A DNA stretch of 64,000 nucleotides from positions 2,055,030 through 2,119,029 of the forward strand of contig AP017308.1 of the NCBI GenBank assembly GCA_001548435.1. Reading direction: 5' to 3'. The notes under the pieces were generated by a model. That model saw only the letters and a program-made list of their open reading frames with translations, was not told the origin of the DNA and ran no database searches. Both the position numbers and the translations under genes were made by a program. This document shows positions 1-7,416 of the stretch, in pieces. Source of the stretch: Leptolyngbya sp. NIES-3755 (GTDB taxonomy: Bacteria; Cyanobacteriota; Cyanobacteriia; Leptolyngbyales; Leptolyngbyaceae). Positions within the stretch are counted from its first letter, which is position 1. Every line of letters begins with the position of its first letter.

Positions 1-128
1 CAATCGGGATAGCGAATCTGCCACCGGAGTGCATTACTCAGCGTGACAATCACAAGGATAAAGAACCAGGACGGGTCAATAAGCAACGGAATGCCAAAGA
101 GTGACCCAACTCGCCAACCGGATTGCAT
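1..128 (-). CDS. Site-2 protease family (M50) zinc metalloprotease, N-terminal fragment
   Basis: This is the first 42 codons of a gene that runs off the left edge. It starts at an ATG whose complement lies at 126-128. The peptide opens MQSGWRVGSLFGIPLLIDPS, followed by a hydrophobic stretch ending near ALRWQIRYPD. That opening (short amphipathic lead, a G-x-PLLIDPSWF element, then membrane segment 1) is how cyanobacterial membrane-embedded M50 proteases with CBS domains begin. Those proteins cut transmembrane substrates. The HExxH site and CBS domains would lie outside the window, so catalytic competence cannot be judged. The family call rests on the N-terminus only. Confidence 0.7.
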   Translation of the reverse strand, partial: MQSGWRVGSLFGIPLLIDPSWFFILVIVTLSNALRWQIRYPD

Positions 129-238
129 GAATGGTTATTCCAAAAGCATCTATATTCAGCATAAGAGATGAACCGGATGTGGGGCGGGTGAGATAACCCA
201 ACCTGCTAAAAGTTTAGATTTTGTTCATGTACCCGAAT

Positions 239-1378
239 CTAACTTTCTGAAGCTTTCGAGAGTTCTTCCGATCGCGGAACATTCATCGCCACCGAATCCG
301 CTGCAACGACGATCGTAGAATGCGGTGCTCTTAAAGATACCAGAATACTTTTCAGTACGACTGCGATCGGAACCGCCACAACAACGCCCAACAGTCCCCC
401 AACTCGCGCTCCCATCAGAATCGAGATAAACACCCAAACCGGATTCAATCCCGTAAAGCTTCCCAAAACACGGGGCATGATTAGATTTTCAATAATCTGC
501 TGCACGATCAAAGACGCAATTAATACTTCCACACCGAGTCCAATATCACGCAGTGCCACGAGTAAGGATACGACCGCAATCCCAACCGAGCCACCAAAAG
601 GAATCAGTGCCATTGTTCCGATCGTTAATCCAAACAGCAATCCAAACGGGACTCGCAAAGTTAGAAAAATTACAGTCAGTACGAATCCCATCGAAGTCGA
701 TGAAATCAATTGACTGAAAAAGAAATTCTGAAAGCTGAGGCGCAACGTCTCGGTGAATGGATCTCGAATGCGATGTGGCAACCATTCGACTAAACTTTCC
801 CAAAGTCGATCGCTATGTTGTAGCAAATAAAACGTCAATACCAGCGTCAACAGTAAATCAAGCAAACTGGTTACAGTAATCACCGCTAATCCAAGAATGT
901 CGCCTGCCAATCGTTGCAATTGATTTTTTACTGGAGCCGTGATTTGATCTGCCAATACATCAAGACTGATCGGAAATCCCGCTTTCTCGATTTGATCATT
1001 GAGTAAAATCAATTGTCGCTGTCCCGAATCGATCCAATCGGGCAATCGAATCACTAACTGTTGAGCTTGCTGGAGTGCCAAAGGAACGAGCGTCACCCCG
1101 ATCGCGAGCAAGATCGAAATCGTGAATAGAAACACCACGATCGCGGCTCTTCCTCGTGTGGTTCCGTGTTGCTGCATGTAGCTGACAGGATAATTCAGCA
1201 GAAAAGTGAGCAACGATGCGCCAACCACGATCGCTAAAAGGGAATGGAAATAACTAAAAATTGATGAGAGCGCCCAGGCATTTAATACTACAAGCGGCAC
1301 AAAAGTGGCGATTAAGATCGCTTTCGATACGGGAGTTAGGGACTCCCACCAAATCCACAATTTATTGCGATGAGGCAT
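239..1378 (-). CDS. AI-2E family transporter (UPF0118/PerM type permease)
   Basis: This is a 379-residue integral membrane protein. Two hydrophobic segments sit at about 18-70, a third at about 80-105, then comes a soluble amphipathic region at about 110-165. A cluster of further segments follows at about 165-345. That is the usual topology and length of the AI-2E/PerM family. Members have been linked to autoinducer-2 export, Na+/H+ exchange or general efflux, so the substrate cannot be named. The region around residues 290-330 (QQIIENLIMPRVLG, then GLNPVWVF and the closing glycine-rich helix) is the most conserved part of the family and is intact. The gene is transcribed away from the AAA ATPase region and has no obvious operon partner. 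Confidence 0.85.
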   Translation of the reverse strand: MPHRNKLWIWWESLTPVSKAILIATFVPLVVLNAWALSSIFSYFHSLLAIVVGASLLTFLLNYPVSYMQQHGTTRGRAAIVVFLFTISILLAIGVTLVPLALQQAQQLVIRLPDWIDSGQRQLILLNDQIEKAGFPISLDVLADQITAPVKNQLQRLAGDILGLAVITVTSLLDLLLTLVLTFYLLQHSDRLWESLVEWLPHRIRDPFTETLRLSFQNFFFSQLISSTSMGFVLTVIFLTLRVPFGLLFGLTIGTMALIPFGGSVGIAVVSLLVALRDIGLGVEVLIASLIVQQIIENLIMPRVLGSFTGLNPVWVFISILMGARVGGLLGVVVAVPIAVVLKSILVSLRAPHSTIVVAADSVAMNVPRSEELSKASES

Positions 1379-1488
1379 GATGCAACAACCAACAACAGAA
1401 ATTCACGAGAGTGTTTTGGGCAGTCTCTAGATATTATTATCGCGCTTTGGTTTCGGTTCATCCTCCTTCCTTGTGATTCCCTTGTGTT

Positions 1489-1845
1489 ATGAATGACTTC
1501 GATCGCTTAGAACCTGATGCAATTCGGCATCTTCGACTCTTTTTCTACCTTTTACCTGTTTTTGGGTTTTTCCCAGCAGTTTGGACGCTGTATCGTCGAT
1601 CGAGCAGTCGGCAAGAACGTATTCTGAGCCGATTTGTGGTGAAATTTGCGATGGGCTGGTTGCTTCTCTATGGATTGATGGGCGCGAGTGCGTTCACGTC
1701 CGAATCTGCTCAGTTGCCGTTATTACTCACTGCAAGCTTTATGACTTCGGGTTATTTCGTGCTGAATCTCTACCTAATGGTGCGATTATGGCAGCGAAAA
1801 ACGATCGAGCTTCCACTTATCGGGAAAGTCGGTCGATTGCTTTAA
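1489..1845 (+). CDS. Small conserved cyanobacterial membrane protein, function unknown
   Basis: This is a 118-residue protein with three predicted membrane segments: about residues 17-35 (FFYLLPVFGFFPAVWTLY), 52-68 and 75-98. A short basic tail follows. The middle contains a SSSRQERILSR stretch between segments 1 and 2. It resembles small cyanobacterial hypothetical membrane proteins and carries no catalytic motif. The end overlaps the end of the minus-strand AAA ATPase gene by 29 bases (convergent). The ATG at 1489 follows a pyrimidine-rich leader with no good Shine-Dalgarno sequence, which is common in cyanobacteria. Confidence 0.65.
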   Translation: MNDFDRLEPDAIRHLRLFFYLLPVFGFFPAVWTLYRRSSSRQERILSRFVVKFAMGWLLLYGLMGASAFTSESAQLPLLLTASFMTSGYFVLNLYLMVRLWQRKTIELPLIGKVGRLL

Positions 1846-3175
1846 GAATGTGATGCAGTTCGATCGTGGATGACTTTTGGGAGAGGGCTTCGATCGCTGA
1901 AATTCGAGCAGTTTCCTGAATTTCTCCGCCTGTCAGAGTGTACTTTTTCGCCAGCGTTTTCCAGTCAATTTCGGCAACAGGAGTTTCTTTCGGGAAAGCT
2001 TGTTGCCAAAGTTGAATTCTTGCGGCTGTATCAGGTTTAGGAAATTCGATCGTGAAATCAATTCTTGATCGTAATATTGCCGGAATTGCTAATCGATGCT
2101 GCACACTAAAACAAGTCAATCCACTTCGAGAATCAATTAATTTAATCACTTTCGCGATCGGGGCTGATCTCGTTAACCATCGTTCCGCTGATTTGATCAG
2201 TAAAAGTGGAGAGGTTAGATCCTCAGTTGGATCAATTTCTAAATCAATCTCGGTTAACGGTAATTCTAATTTTTGAGCGATCGATTGAATTGCGATCGTC
2301 TTTCCCGTTCCACTCGCTCCAATTAGTAAAGCAGTAACGCCCTTCGACGCTCCAAATCCCCATTCTTGTAGCTGAGACGTAAACCGAATCTGGTCATAAA
2401 TCTCTTCTAATTGGTCTTGAACTGGCTTTGGTAAAACTAAATGAATCGATTGCGTCTTCGATCGAGCGGTAGCTTCGCTTCCCGGAGGGACCGCCATTTC
2501 AAAAGGCATTTCTGGCGAAACCAACTCTTCTAATGTGGCTAAATCTGCGGGTTCACTCAGAAGATAATTCACGCAATCATCTGAGAGTTTCAACGATCGA
2601 GATAAAAACATTGATGTCTGATTTTCTTCAATCTCAATCAATCCCGATTTCATCAATCGACTCGAATCAATCAAGCTCGATCGTACTGTTCGCCATTCCG
2701 CGTCGTTCCGGCACAGCAATCTCAACACTAAATCGATCGTGGGTCGCTCCGAAACATCTTCGCCACTCTGCAAATATCCAAATAATTGAGCATATCTGCG
2801 ATGAACTTCAGGTGCGAGAGCAATCAGAATAATATTCTTCTCAAACGTCGTTAGATTTAATCGATCGCATAACATCGGAAGCGCCAGTTCAATTCCCCGT
2901 TGCCGACTCGCCTGAATTCGCGTCTCTAATTGCTGTTGATAGCTCGGAGTTGCTTTCGGTGGCTTCACTGGAGAATCAAATGCGATCGAGTCCTCCAAAC
3001 TGATCAACCCTTTCCACCAATGACTCGTTGCGCGATCGGCTTTCGTTTGCGCCACCCGTTCCACCGTTTTCGTATCCTTGCGCTGTTTTGCCACGGCAGT
3101 CAACAACAACCGCTCCAGCCAATTAAATTCAACTTTGAGATACGTCCAATTATCAAGAAAGGGTTCCGCAGGCAT
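1817..3175 (-). CDS. AAA+ family ATPase with long N-terminal domain
   Basis: This is a 452-residue protein. Residues 1-250 form an alpha-helical N-terminal region with a winged-helix-like part. Residues 255-452 form an AAA+ module. The Walker A motif GASGTGKT is at 286-293. The expected Walker B position (about 322-331, LLLIKSAERW) lacks the usual Asp-Glu pair, so ATP may be bound but poorly hydrolysed. A small helical domain (TLTGGEIQETARISAIEA, an AAA-lid-type sensor 2 region) closes the protein. The same N-terminal-plus-AAA layout occurs in ATPases that accompany extracellular contractile injection systems, but no such genes are in this window. Treat it as an AAA+ protein of unknown client. 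Confidence 0.8.
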   Translation of the reverse strand: MPAEPFLDNWTYLKVEFNWLERLLLTAVAKQRKDTKTVERVAQTKADRATSHWWKGLISLEDSIAFDSPVKPPKATPSYQQQLETRIQASRQRGIELALPMLCDRLNLTTFEKNIILIALAPEVHRRYAQLFGYLQSGEDVSERPTIDLVLRLLCRNDAEWRTVRSSLIDSSRLMKSGLIEIEENQTSMFLSRSLKLSDDCVNYLLSEPADLATLEELVSPEMPFEMAVPPGSEATARSKTQSIHLVLPKPVQDQLEEIYDQIRFTSQLQEWGFGASKGVTALLIGASGTGKTIAIQSIAQKLELPLTEIDLEIDPTEDLTSPLLLIKSAERWLTRSAPIAKVIKLIDSRSGLTCFSVQHRLAIPAILRSRIDFTIEFPKPDTAARIQLWQQAFPKETPVAEIDWKTLAKKYTLTGGEIQETARISAIEALSQKSSTIELHHILKAIDRLSR

Positions 3176-3212
3176 GTGTCACCGAATCGATCGCAAGTTA
3201 GAGCATAGTACT

Positions 3213-3626
3213 CTACTTCAGCCGATTGAGAAATTCGATCGGTAATCCATCTGCATCGGCAATAAACGCCACTTCATAAACTCGATCGCCAATCATCTGC
3301 TGCGTCGGCTCCAATAACACCGTCAAAGCCTGATCTTGCCCTTCTAATTTCGTTTTCAGCGATTCAATCCATTGCGGCAATTCGTCCGCCAATTCCGTCA
3401 CATCAAACGACAGATGATAATACCCGGTGTAATGCTCATCGTTGAACGCATCGGGAACAGGTTTTGGCTCTGGAATTTGCAATAGTTCGATCCGTCCGCC
3501 CAAACCTTCCATCCAGCAAGCCAACGTATAGCCCGTCTGAAAGCGTTCGCACACCTGAAAACCAAGCTGTTCGTAAAATGCGATCGCCCTGAAAATATCA
3601 GCCGTCCGAATCGAAACGTGGTGCAT
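3213..3626 (-). CDS. VOC (vicinal oxygen chelate) family protein, glyoxalase/dioxygenase fold
   Basis: This 137-residue protein opens MHHVSIRTADIFRAIAFYEQ, the classic first beta-alpha unit of the VOC fold. A second module follows from about residue 67. Likely metal ligands are His3, Glu47 (RIELLQ), His71 (YYHLSFD) and Glu131 (LPIEFL), matching the 2-His-2-Glu pattern of glyoxalase I-like enzymes. The substrate cannot be read from sequence. Its first 17 codons are repeated at 4305-4355 on the far side of a toxin-antitoxin pair. This suggests the gene once sat directly behind the Ycf66-like gene and was displaced or rebuilt by insertion of that cassette (see findings). Confidence 0.85.
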   Translation of the reverse strand: MHHVSIRTADIFRAIAFYEQLGFQVCERFQTGYTLACWMEGLGGRIELLQIPEPKPVPDAFNDEHYTGYYHLSFDVTELADELPQWIESLKTKLEGQDQALTVLLEPTQQMIGDRVYEVAFIADADGLPIEFLNRLK

Positions 3627-3628
3627 AA
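3576..3628. repeat. Direct repeat copy 1: 5-prime end of the VOC gene
   Basis: This 53-base segment covers codons 1-17 of the VOC gene plus two bases upstream. It matches 4305-4357 in the same orientation at 48 of 53 positions. All five differences fall at synonymous positions of the shared reading frame. It flanks the toxin-antitoxin pair on the left. Confidence 0.85.
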
Positions 3629-3702
3629 GGAATTCACTGCATTTAACGCTTAAACTGTGAACTGCTATATTGAGTACACATTAGAGCCAGTCCATTGCAA
3701 TT

Positions 3703-3870
3703 ATGACAACTCAAAGCAACTCCAGTACAAACGGGCAGAAACCGACTCCGAAATCTTCAAACCAGTTGAGTCGGAAAGAGAAGCAGGAGTTAGCGAAAAA
3801 GGCAAATCAAATGCTAGAGAAAATTTGGGAGCGAATGAGCAACGTAGGCGATCGCGAAACCAATGCCTAG
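3703..3870 (+). CDS. Putative antitoxin of a PIN-domain toxin-antitoxin pair
   Basis: This is a 55-residue, highly charged protein (MTTQSNSSTNGQ... then SRKEKQELAKKANQMLEKIW). It has a Ser/Thr/Asn/Pro-rich N-terminal part and a long basic/acidic helix at about residues 24-46. No known DNA-binding motif is recognisable. The antitoxin call rests on size, charge and context: its last eight bases (ATGCCTAG, 3863-3870) contain the start codon of the downstream PIN toxin, giving translational coupling typical of toxin-antitoxin operons. A TATATT box at 3666-3671 lies about 30 bases upstream. Function is inferred from position only. Confidence 0.65.
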   Translation: MTTQSNSSTNGQKPTPKSSNQLSRKEKQELAKKANQMLEKIWERMSNVGDRETNA

Positions 3871-4306
3871 AGTGACATTTGACACCAATATTTTTATTGC
3901 CCGAAAACGCGCCAAACTTCCTGATAGCTTCTATTTATCAGTTGTCGTTCTTCAAGAATTAGTGGTTGGAGCAGATAGAGATACAACGGTTAAAGAACTC
4001 TATCGGGTCAAGAAAATTTATGAAAAAGCGGACAGGCTACTTGTTCCTGACGCAGAAGACTGGTGGCTTGCAGGCAAAGTGATTAACTCTATGCAGCGAG
4101 GGTTAAAGTCACAAAAGGGCGGAGTTACACCAAAATTATCGACTGATCAAAAGCACCGAATTACACACGATGTTCTAATTGCGCGGACGGCAAAAAGAGC
4201 AGGGGTGACAGTCATAACCGACAATCTACGGGATTTTGAGGCAATTCAGCGATTTTGCAACGTTCGGTTCGTAAGCGGTGATGAATATTTTGGAAATGAA
4301 AGCTGA
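3863..4306 (+). CDS. PIN-domain ribonuclease, VapC-like toxin
   Basis: This is a 147-residue PIN-domain protein. The acidic active-site residues are visible: Asp7 in FDTNIF, Glu32 in VLQELVVGAD, Asp103 in THDVLIA and Asp120 in TDNLRDF. This is the full four-acid set of a Mg2+-dependent ribonuclease. VapC-like toxins cleave tRNA or rRNA when released from their antitoxin. The reading frame overlaps the preceding small gene by eight bases, supporting a two-gene toxin-antitoxin operon. Its stop codon lies at the edge of a repeated copy of the VOC gene start, so the pair appears to be a discrete mobile cassette. Confidence 0.85.
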   Translation: MPRVTFDTNIFIARKRAKLPDSFYLSVVVLQELVVGADRDTTVKELYRVKKIYEKADRLLVPDAEDWWLAGKVINSMQRGLKSQKGGVTPKLSTDQKHRITHDVLIARTAKRAGVTVITDNLRDFEAIQRFCNVRFVSGDEYFGNES

Positions 4307-4357
4307 AAGCGATCGCCCGAAAAATATCTGCCGTCCGAATCGAAACGTGGTGCATAA
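4305..4357. repeat. Direct repeat copy 2: orphan VOC gene start
   Basis: Read on the minus strand from 4355, this segment encodes MHHVSIRTADIFRAIAF, identical to the first 17 residues of the VOC protein at 3213-3626. It then runs into unrelated sequence at the PIN toxin stop codon. It lies seven bases behind the stop of the minus-strand Ycf66-like gene, which looks like the original position of the VOC gene. Confidence 0.85.
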
Positions 4358-4361
4358 AATT

Positions 4362-4643
4362 CTACCGTCTCAAGTCTTTAGCGATCCACAAGTCTTTGGC
4401 AATCCAATAGACATTCAATCCAACCAGAAAAATTTGCGAAAACTGCATGATCGGGTCGAATCGCCATCCATAAAACAGGAGAATCAGACCTGCAAAGAAA
4501 TAGAATGGTGCAAGCACAAAACCCTGAATGACCTTGCCATTGTCGGGGGGTTGCTTCATCAGTGCCACAACAGGTAAGAATATTGAAATTCCTACCAAGT
4601 TAATCCCTAAGAGCGAAGCCAAGTTGAAGCCTAGATTAATCAT
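4362..4643 (-). CDS. Ycf66-like small membrane protein
   Basis: This 93-residue protein has hydrophobic segments at about 7-28, 40-60 and 66-85. The core FYGWRFDPIMQFSQIFLVG matches the shape of the Ycf66 N-terminal domain, where a GWRLDPIL-x-FGQ motif is characteristic. Ycf66 proteins are conserved in cyanobacteria and some plastids and have no defined function. The C-terminus contains a short local duplication (IAKDLWIAKDLRR). It starts three bases after the stop of the TIGR02652 gene, and the two are probably cotranscribed. The family assignment is by eye and moderately confident. Confidence 0.6.
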   Translation of the reverse strand: MINLGFNLASLLGINLVGISIFLPVVALMKQPPDNGKVIQGFVLAPFYFFAGLILLFYGWRFDPIMQFSQIFLVGLNVYWIAKDLWIAKDLRR

Positions 4644-4646
4644 GCT

Positions 4647-5156
4647 CTACTCAAACAGGCGGAAATAAGGATATCTCACAGGTGCACCCGGTTCCTTTTC
4701 CAAATCAAAATTGATCACATCCCAGGAGGGATCGTCCTTGGGATCAGGACTGAATTCGACTGGAAGCCCATAAAGTCTCGGTTTCGGAGAATCGGACTGT
4801 CCGCGCCAAGGCGTACTCCGTTCTAAATAAGTGCTGATCAGTTCTTTATACCGCTGAGCAATAATTACACGAGTCGCACGATACCCCTGCGTATAGAGTC
4901 GATCGAGCGCTTCATGAATCTCAAATCGAATTCCATCCGGGTGCGTGTGTTGACGATACCATTCATCATTCCACAGCCGCCAGTGACGTGCCGATTGGAG
5001 ATGAATCAACTCGCCCGTCTTCGGATTCGCTTCAAATGCACCATGACGCGGACACAAATAAGTATCAGTCAGTGTCAATGCCGGGATTGTTTGCCGACAA
5101 TGGGGACACTGGATTTCGGGACCAAAAATCGGATACTGAAAACTGGGATTAATCAT
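4647..5156 (-). CDS. TIGR02652 family protein (cyanobacterial, zinc-ribbon-like N-terminus)
   Basis: This is a 169-residue soluble protein. A zinc-ribbon-like pair of motifs lies at residues 17-39: CPHC, then CPRHGAFEANP. It is followed by a conserved region with HWRLWNDEWYRQH and an ends-in-aromatics C-terminus (RYPYFRLFE). This pattern matches the cyanobacteria-specific TIGR02652 family of unknown function. It is the first gene of a minus-strand pair with the Ycf66-like gene. Its start at 5156 diverges from the gamma-carbonic anhydrase gene across a 95-base intergenic region that should hold both promoters. Confidence 0.75.
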   Translation of the reverse strand: MINPSFQYPIFGPEIQCPHCRQTIPALTLTDTYLCPRHGAFEANPKTGELIHLQSARHWRLWNDEWYRQHTHPDGIRFEIHEALDRLYTQGYRATRVIIAQRYKELISTYLERSTPWRGQSDSPKPRLYGLPVEFSPDPKDDPSWDVINFDLEKEPGAPVRYPYFRLFE

Positions 5157-5251
5157 GAAGTACGGGCACTCAAATCATTTCATTAATGTGAAGCGCGATC
5201 GTGAAATTATTATAACGGTCAACTTTTGCGCGTTCTAAAATCATTATCACC

Positions 5252-5803
5252 GTGAATCCTTCTGATTTTCCATCCTTTACGCCAACTTATTGGAATTCGC
5301 CCGATTTCTCGCGTTCTGCGTTCGTTGCTCCGAATGCCACTGTGCTCGGAAGTGTCGAAATTTCTACCGGAGTGAGCATCTGGTACAACGCAGTCATACG
5401 AGCGGATGTAGAGCGAATTGTCCTCGGAACCAGCACGAATATTCAGGATGGAGCGATTCTCCACGGCGATCCAGGTCAACCGACAATTCTTGAAGAATTC
5501 GTTACAGTTGGTCATCGAGCCGTGATTCATAGCGCCCATATTGAACGCGGTTGTCTGATTGGAATTGGCGCGATCGTATTAGATGGGGTGCGAGTCGGGT
5601 CAGGTAGCATTATCGGAGCGGGATCAGTCGTAACGAAAAATGTTCCCCCTCGATCGCTCGTCGTCGGTGTTCCTGGAAAACCGATTCGTGAACTCTCAGA
5701 CTCCGAGGTTGAACACTTGATCGAACACGCCCAACATTACGAAAAACTTGCACTTGTTCACGCAAATAAAGGAACCGATCTCGGATTTCATGTACAAATG
5801 TGA
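5252..5803 (+). CDS. Gamma-carbonic anhydrase-type hexapeptide repeat protein
   Basis: This is a 183-residue protein with a left-handed beta-helix built of hexapeptide turns (NATVLGSVEI, GSGSIIGAGSVV). Three candidate zinc-ligand histidines, His71 (ILHGD), His88 and His93 (GHRAVIH), have the spacing of the gamma-carbonic anhydrase family. A C-terminal helix (about 150-178) packs along the helix in such trimers. Relatives include YrdA/PaaY and the CcmM N-terminal domain; whether this one hydrates CO2 is not shown by sequence. It starts with GTG at 5252, as no in-frame ATG precedes the conserved region. It lacks the RbcS-like repeats of CcmM, so it is not CcmM. Confidence 0.85.
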   Translation: MNPSDFPSFTPTYWNSPDFSRSAFVAPNATVLGSVEISTGVSIWYNAVIRADVERIVLGTSTNIQDGAILHGDPGQPTILEEFVTVGHRAVIHSAHIERGCLIGIGAIVLDGVRVGSGSIIGAGSVVTKNVPPRSLVVGVPGKPIRELSDSEVEHLIEHAQHYEKLALVHANKGTDLGFHVQM

Positions 5804-5890
5804 AGTACCTGAGAGAAGGACTTTGAAACCCACCCAAAATGCGGTACAAATTTAAATAATTGAAACGTCTGATTAAACGAGAGAACTGGT

Positions 5891-6010
5891 ATGGATTTTG
5901 ACTTTCGCATCTTAATCGTGTTATTTCCGATCATTCTGGCGGGCGGTTGGGCTGTTTCCCGCATTCTTCCTTACGCATTGCAGCAAGTGAAAGGCTTTTT
6001 GGCGAAATAA
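5891..6010 (+). CDS. psbY: Photosystem II protein Y (PsbY)
   Basis: This 39-residue single-span protein begins MDFDFRILIVLFPIILAGGW and ends ILPYALQQVKGFLAK. The charged N-terminus, the hydrophobic span with a conserved AGGWAV, the x-x-ALQQ region and the lysine-rich tail match cyanobacterial PsbY. PsbY is a peripheral low-molecular-weight subunit of photosystem II near cytochrome b559 and is dispensable for growth. It is monocistronic and followed directly by a terminator-like hairpin. Confidence 0.85.
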   Translation: MDFDFRILIVLFPIILAGGWAVSRILPYALQQVKGFLAK

Positions 6011-6035
6011 TTGTGTCGATCGAGCCTTTTGACGA

Positions 6036-6081
6036 AAGCCGACTTTTCTAGCAATGGAGAAGTCGGTTTTGTTTTCTTTGA
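6036..6081 (+). terminator. Rho-independent terminator after psbY
   Basis: The inverted repeat AAGCCGACTT / AAGTCGGTTT (one G-U pair) has a 14-base loop and is followed by a T-rich run. It begins 26 bases after the psbY stop. Confidence 0.7.
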
Positions 6082-6119
6082 TAAGCTTATCGATCGATAA
6101 AGGATTCTAGGTGGTAGCC

Positions 6120-6599
6120 ATGCTCGATGAACAGGCGAAAAAAGCAATGTTGCTCAAAATTCCCCACGGTTTGTATATTTGTGGGGTAAAAGATGGCGAA
6201 GAGGTGAACGGCTTTACGGCGAGTTGGCTGATGCAAGGATCGTTTAAACCGCCGATCGTGGTGAACTGCGTGAAAGCTGATTCTGGCTCAAATCAAATGA
6301 TTCGCAAGAGTGGCGTATTTGCGATCAGTTTCCTCGAAGCAGGACAGAAAGACCTCGCTCAGAAGTTCTTCAAACCTCAACGCCGAGTGGGAAATAAGTT
6401 CGAGGATGTTGAATTCTATCTCGGTGAAACTGGATGCCCGATTATTTCTGATTCACTTGGATATGTTGAATGTCAAGTGGTTGGCGCGGTCGATCATGGC
6501 GATCACACCGTTTTTGTAGGGGAAGTGATCGCGGCAGGTGTCCATCGTGAAGGCGAACCACTGCGGCTTGAAAGTACAGGCTGGCAATACGGCGGCTAA
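6120..6599 (+). CDS. Flavin reductase-domain protein
   Basis: This protein of about 159 residues has the flavin reductase-like (FMN-binding split barrel) fold. The motif NGFTASWLMQGSFKPPIVV near the N-terminus is the conserved flavin-binding signature, followed by FAISFLEAG and a closing DHTVFVGEV strand with LRLESTGWQYGG. The domain is close to the C-terminal module of cyanobacterial flavodiiron proteins but stands alone here, so it probably supplies reduced flavin or reduces an unknown acceptor. The ATG at 6120 is preferred because AGGTGG lies five bases upstream. A GTG at 6111 is the alternative start. Confidence 0.8.
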   Translation: MLDEQAKKAMLLKIPHGLYICGVKDGEEVNGFTASWLMQGSFKPPIVVNCVKADSGSNQMIRKSGVFAISFLEAGQKDLAQKFFKPQRRVGNKFEDVEFYLGETGCPIISDSLGYVECQVVGAVDHGDHTVFVGEVIAAGVHREGEPLRLESTGWQYGG

Positions 6600-6656
6600 T
6601 CCCGAAATCGCAGGTATGGCGCTTGAAGTAGAGACTAACGCACTCCCGGATCTGAT

Positions 6657-7343
6657 ATGAATCGTGCAATTTTAAGTTTAGCTGTGGCGCTCTTCTCAAT
6701 CTCGCCTGTCATTCCTGCGATCGCTCAAACTCCTCGACCGATTAATTCAACTGAGTTTCCCGCCCAAGGTGCAAGTGTTCAGTCATTAGTTCCAAAAGGC
6801 TGGAAGGTCGAATCAACGACACAAGGAGATTTGAATGGCGATCGCAGATCTGATGCCGTTCTGAGATTGATTCAAACAGATACAGCAAAGTTCGAGCCAG
6901 GTCGTGCCCGTCGCGTTCTCCTTGTTCTACAGAAACAATCGAATGGTCAATGGCGACGAATTGGTTTTGCTCCACGTCTCCTTCTGTGTGAACGATGTGG
7001 CGCTATGTTGACATCAATCCAACTCAAAATTGAGAACGGTGTACTGCTAGTCGATCAACTAGGAGGCTCTCGTGATGCACAGCAGACTTTACACCGATTT
7101 TGGATAGATAAAGCTTCAAATCGGATGGTTTTAATCGGTCTGGATGTTCGGAATTTCGATCGCTTAACTGGAGACGCAACCCAAGAAAGCAGTAATTTTT
7201 TGACAGGTCAGAAGATTACAGAGGAATACCGTGGAAAACGACAGCAAGATGAACTTAAGCAGGAGTTAGTCTCAAGCCGACGATCGACGATTCCGAAGAC
7301 AACACCCGCACTCGAAACCGTTGTTTCAGATTGGTTAGATTAG
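6657..7343 (+). CDS. Secreted hypothetical protein with VCBS/FG-GAP-like element
   Basis: This is a 228-residue protein. Residues 1-23 are a signal peptide ending AIAQ. The next region has KGWKVESTTQGDLNGDRRSDAVL, a pattern (DLNGDxxxDAVL) typical of calcium-binding FG-GAP/VCBS-like repeat turns. A repeated LLLCERCGAM stretch follows at about 109-118. No enzymatic motif is seen. A periplasmic or extracellular location is inferred from the signal peptide. It stands alone, converging on the minus-strand PRC-barrel gene. Confidence 0.65.
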   Translation: MNRAILSLAVALFSISPVIPAIAQTPRPINSTEFPAQGASVQSLVPKGWKVESTTQGDLNGDRRSDAVLRLIQTDTAKFEPGRARRVLLVLQKQSNGQWRRIGFAPRLLLCERCGAMLTSIQLKIENGVLLVDQLGGSRDAQQTLHRFWIDKASNRMVLIGLDVRNFDRLTGDATQESSNFLTGQKITEEYRGKRQQDELKQELVSSRRSTIPKTTPALETVVSDWLD

Positions 7344-7416
7344 TTTCTCGTCAGCGATCGACCATTCCGAGAACGACAAGAGCGATCGAAACTGTCAACA
7401 TTGACGAAACTAGACT

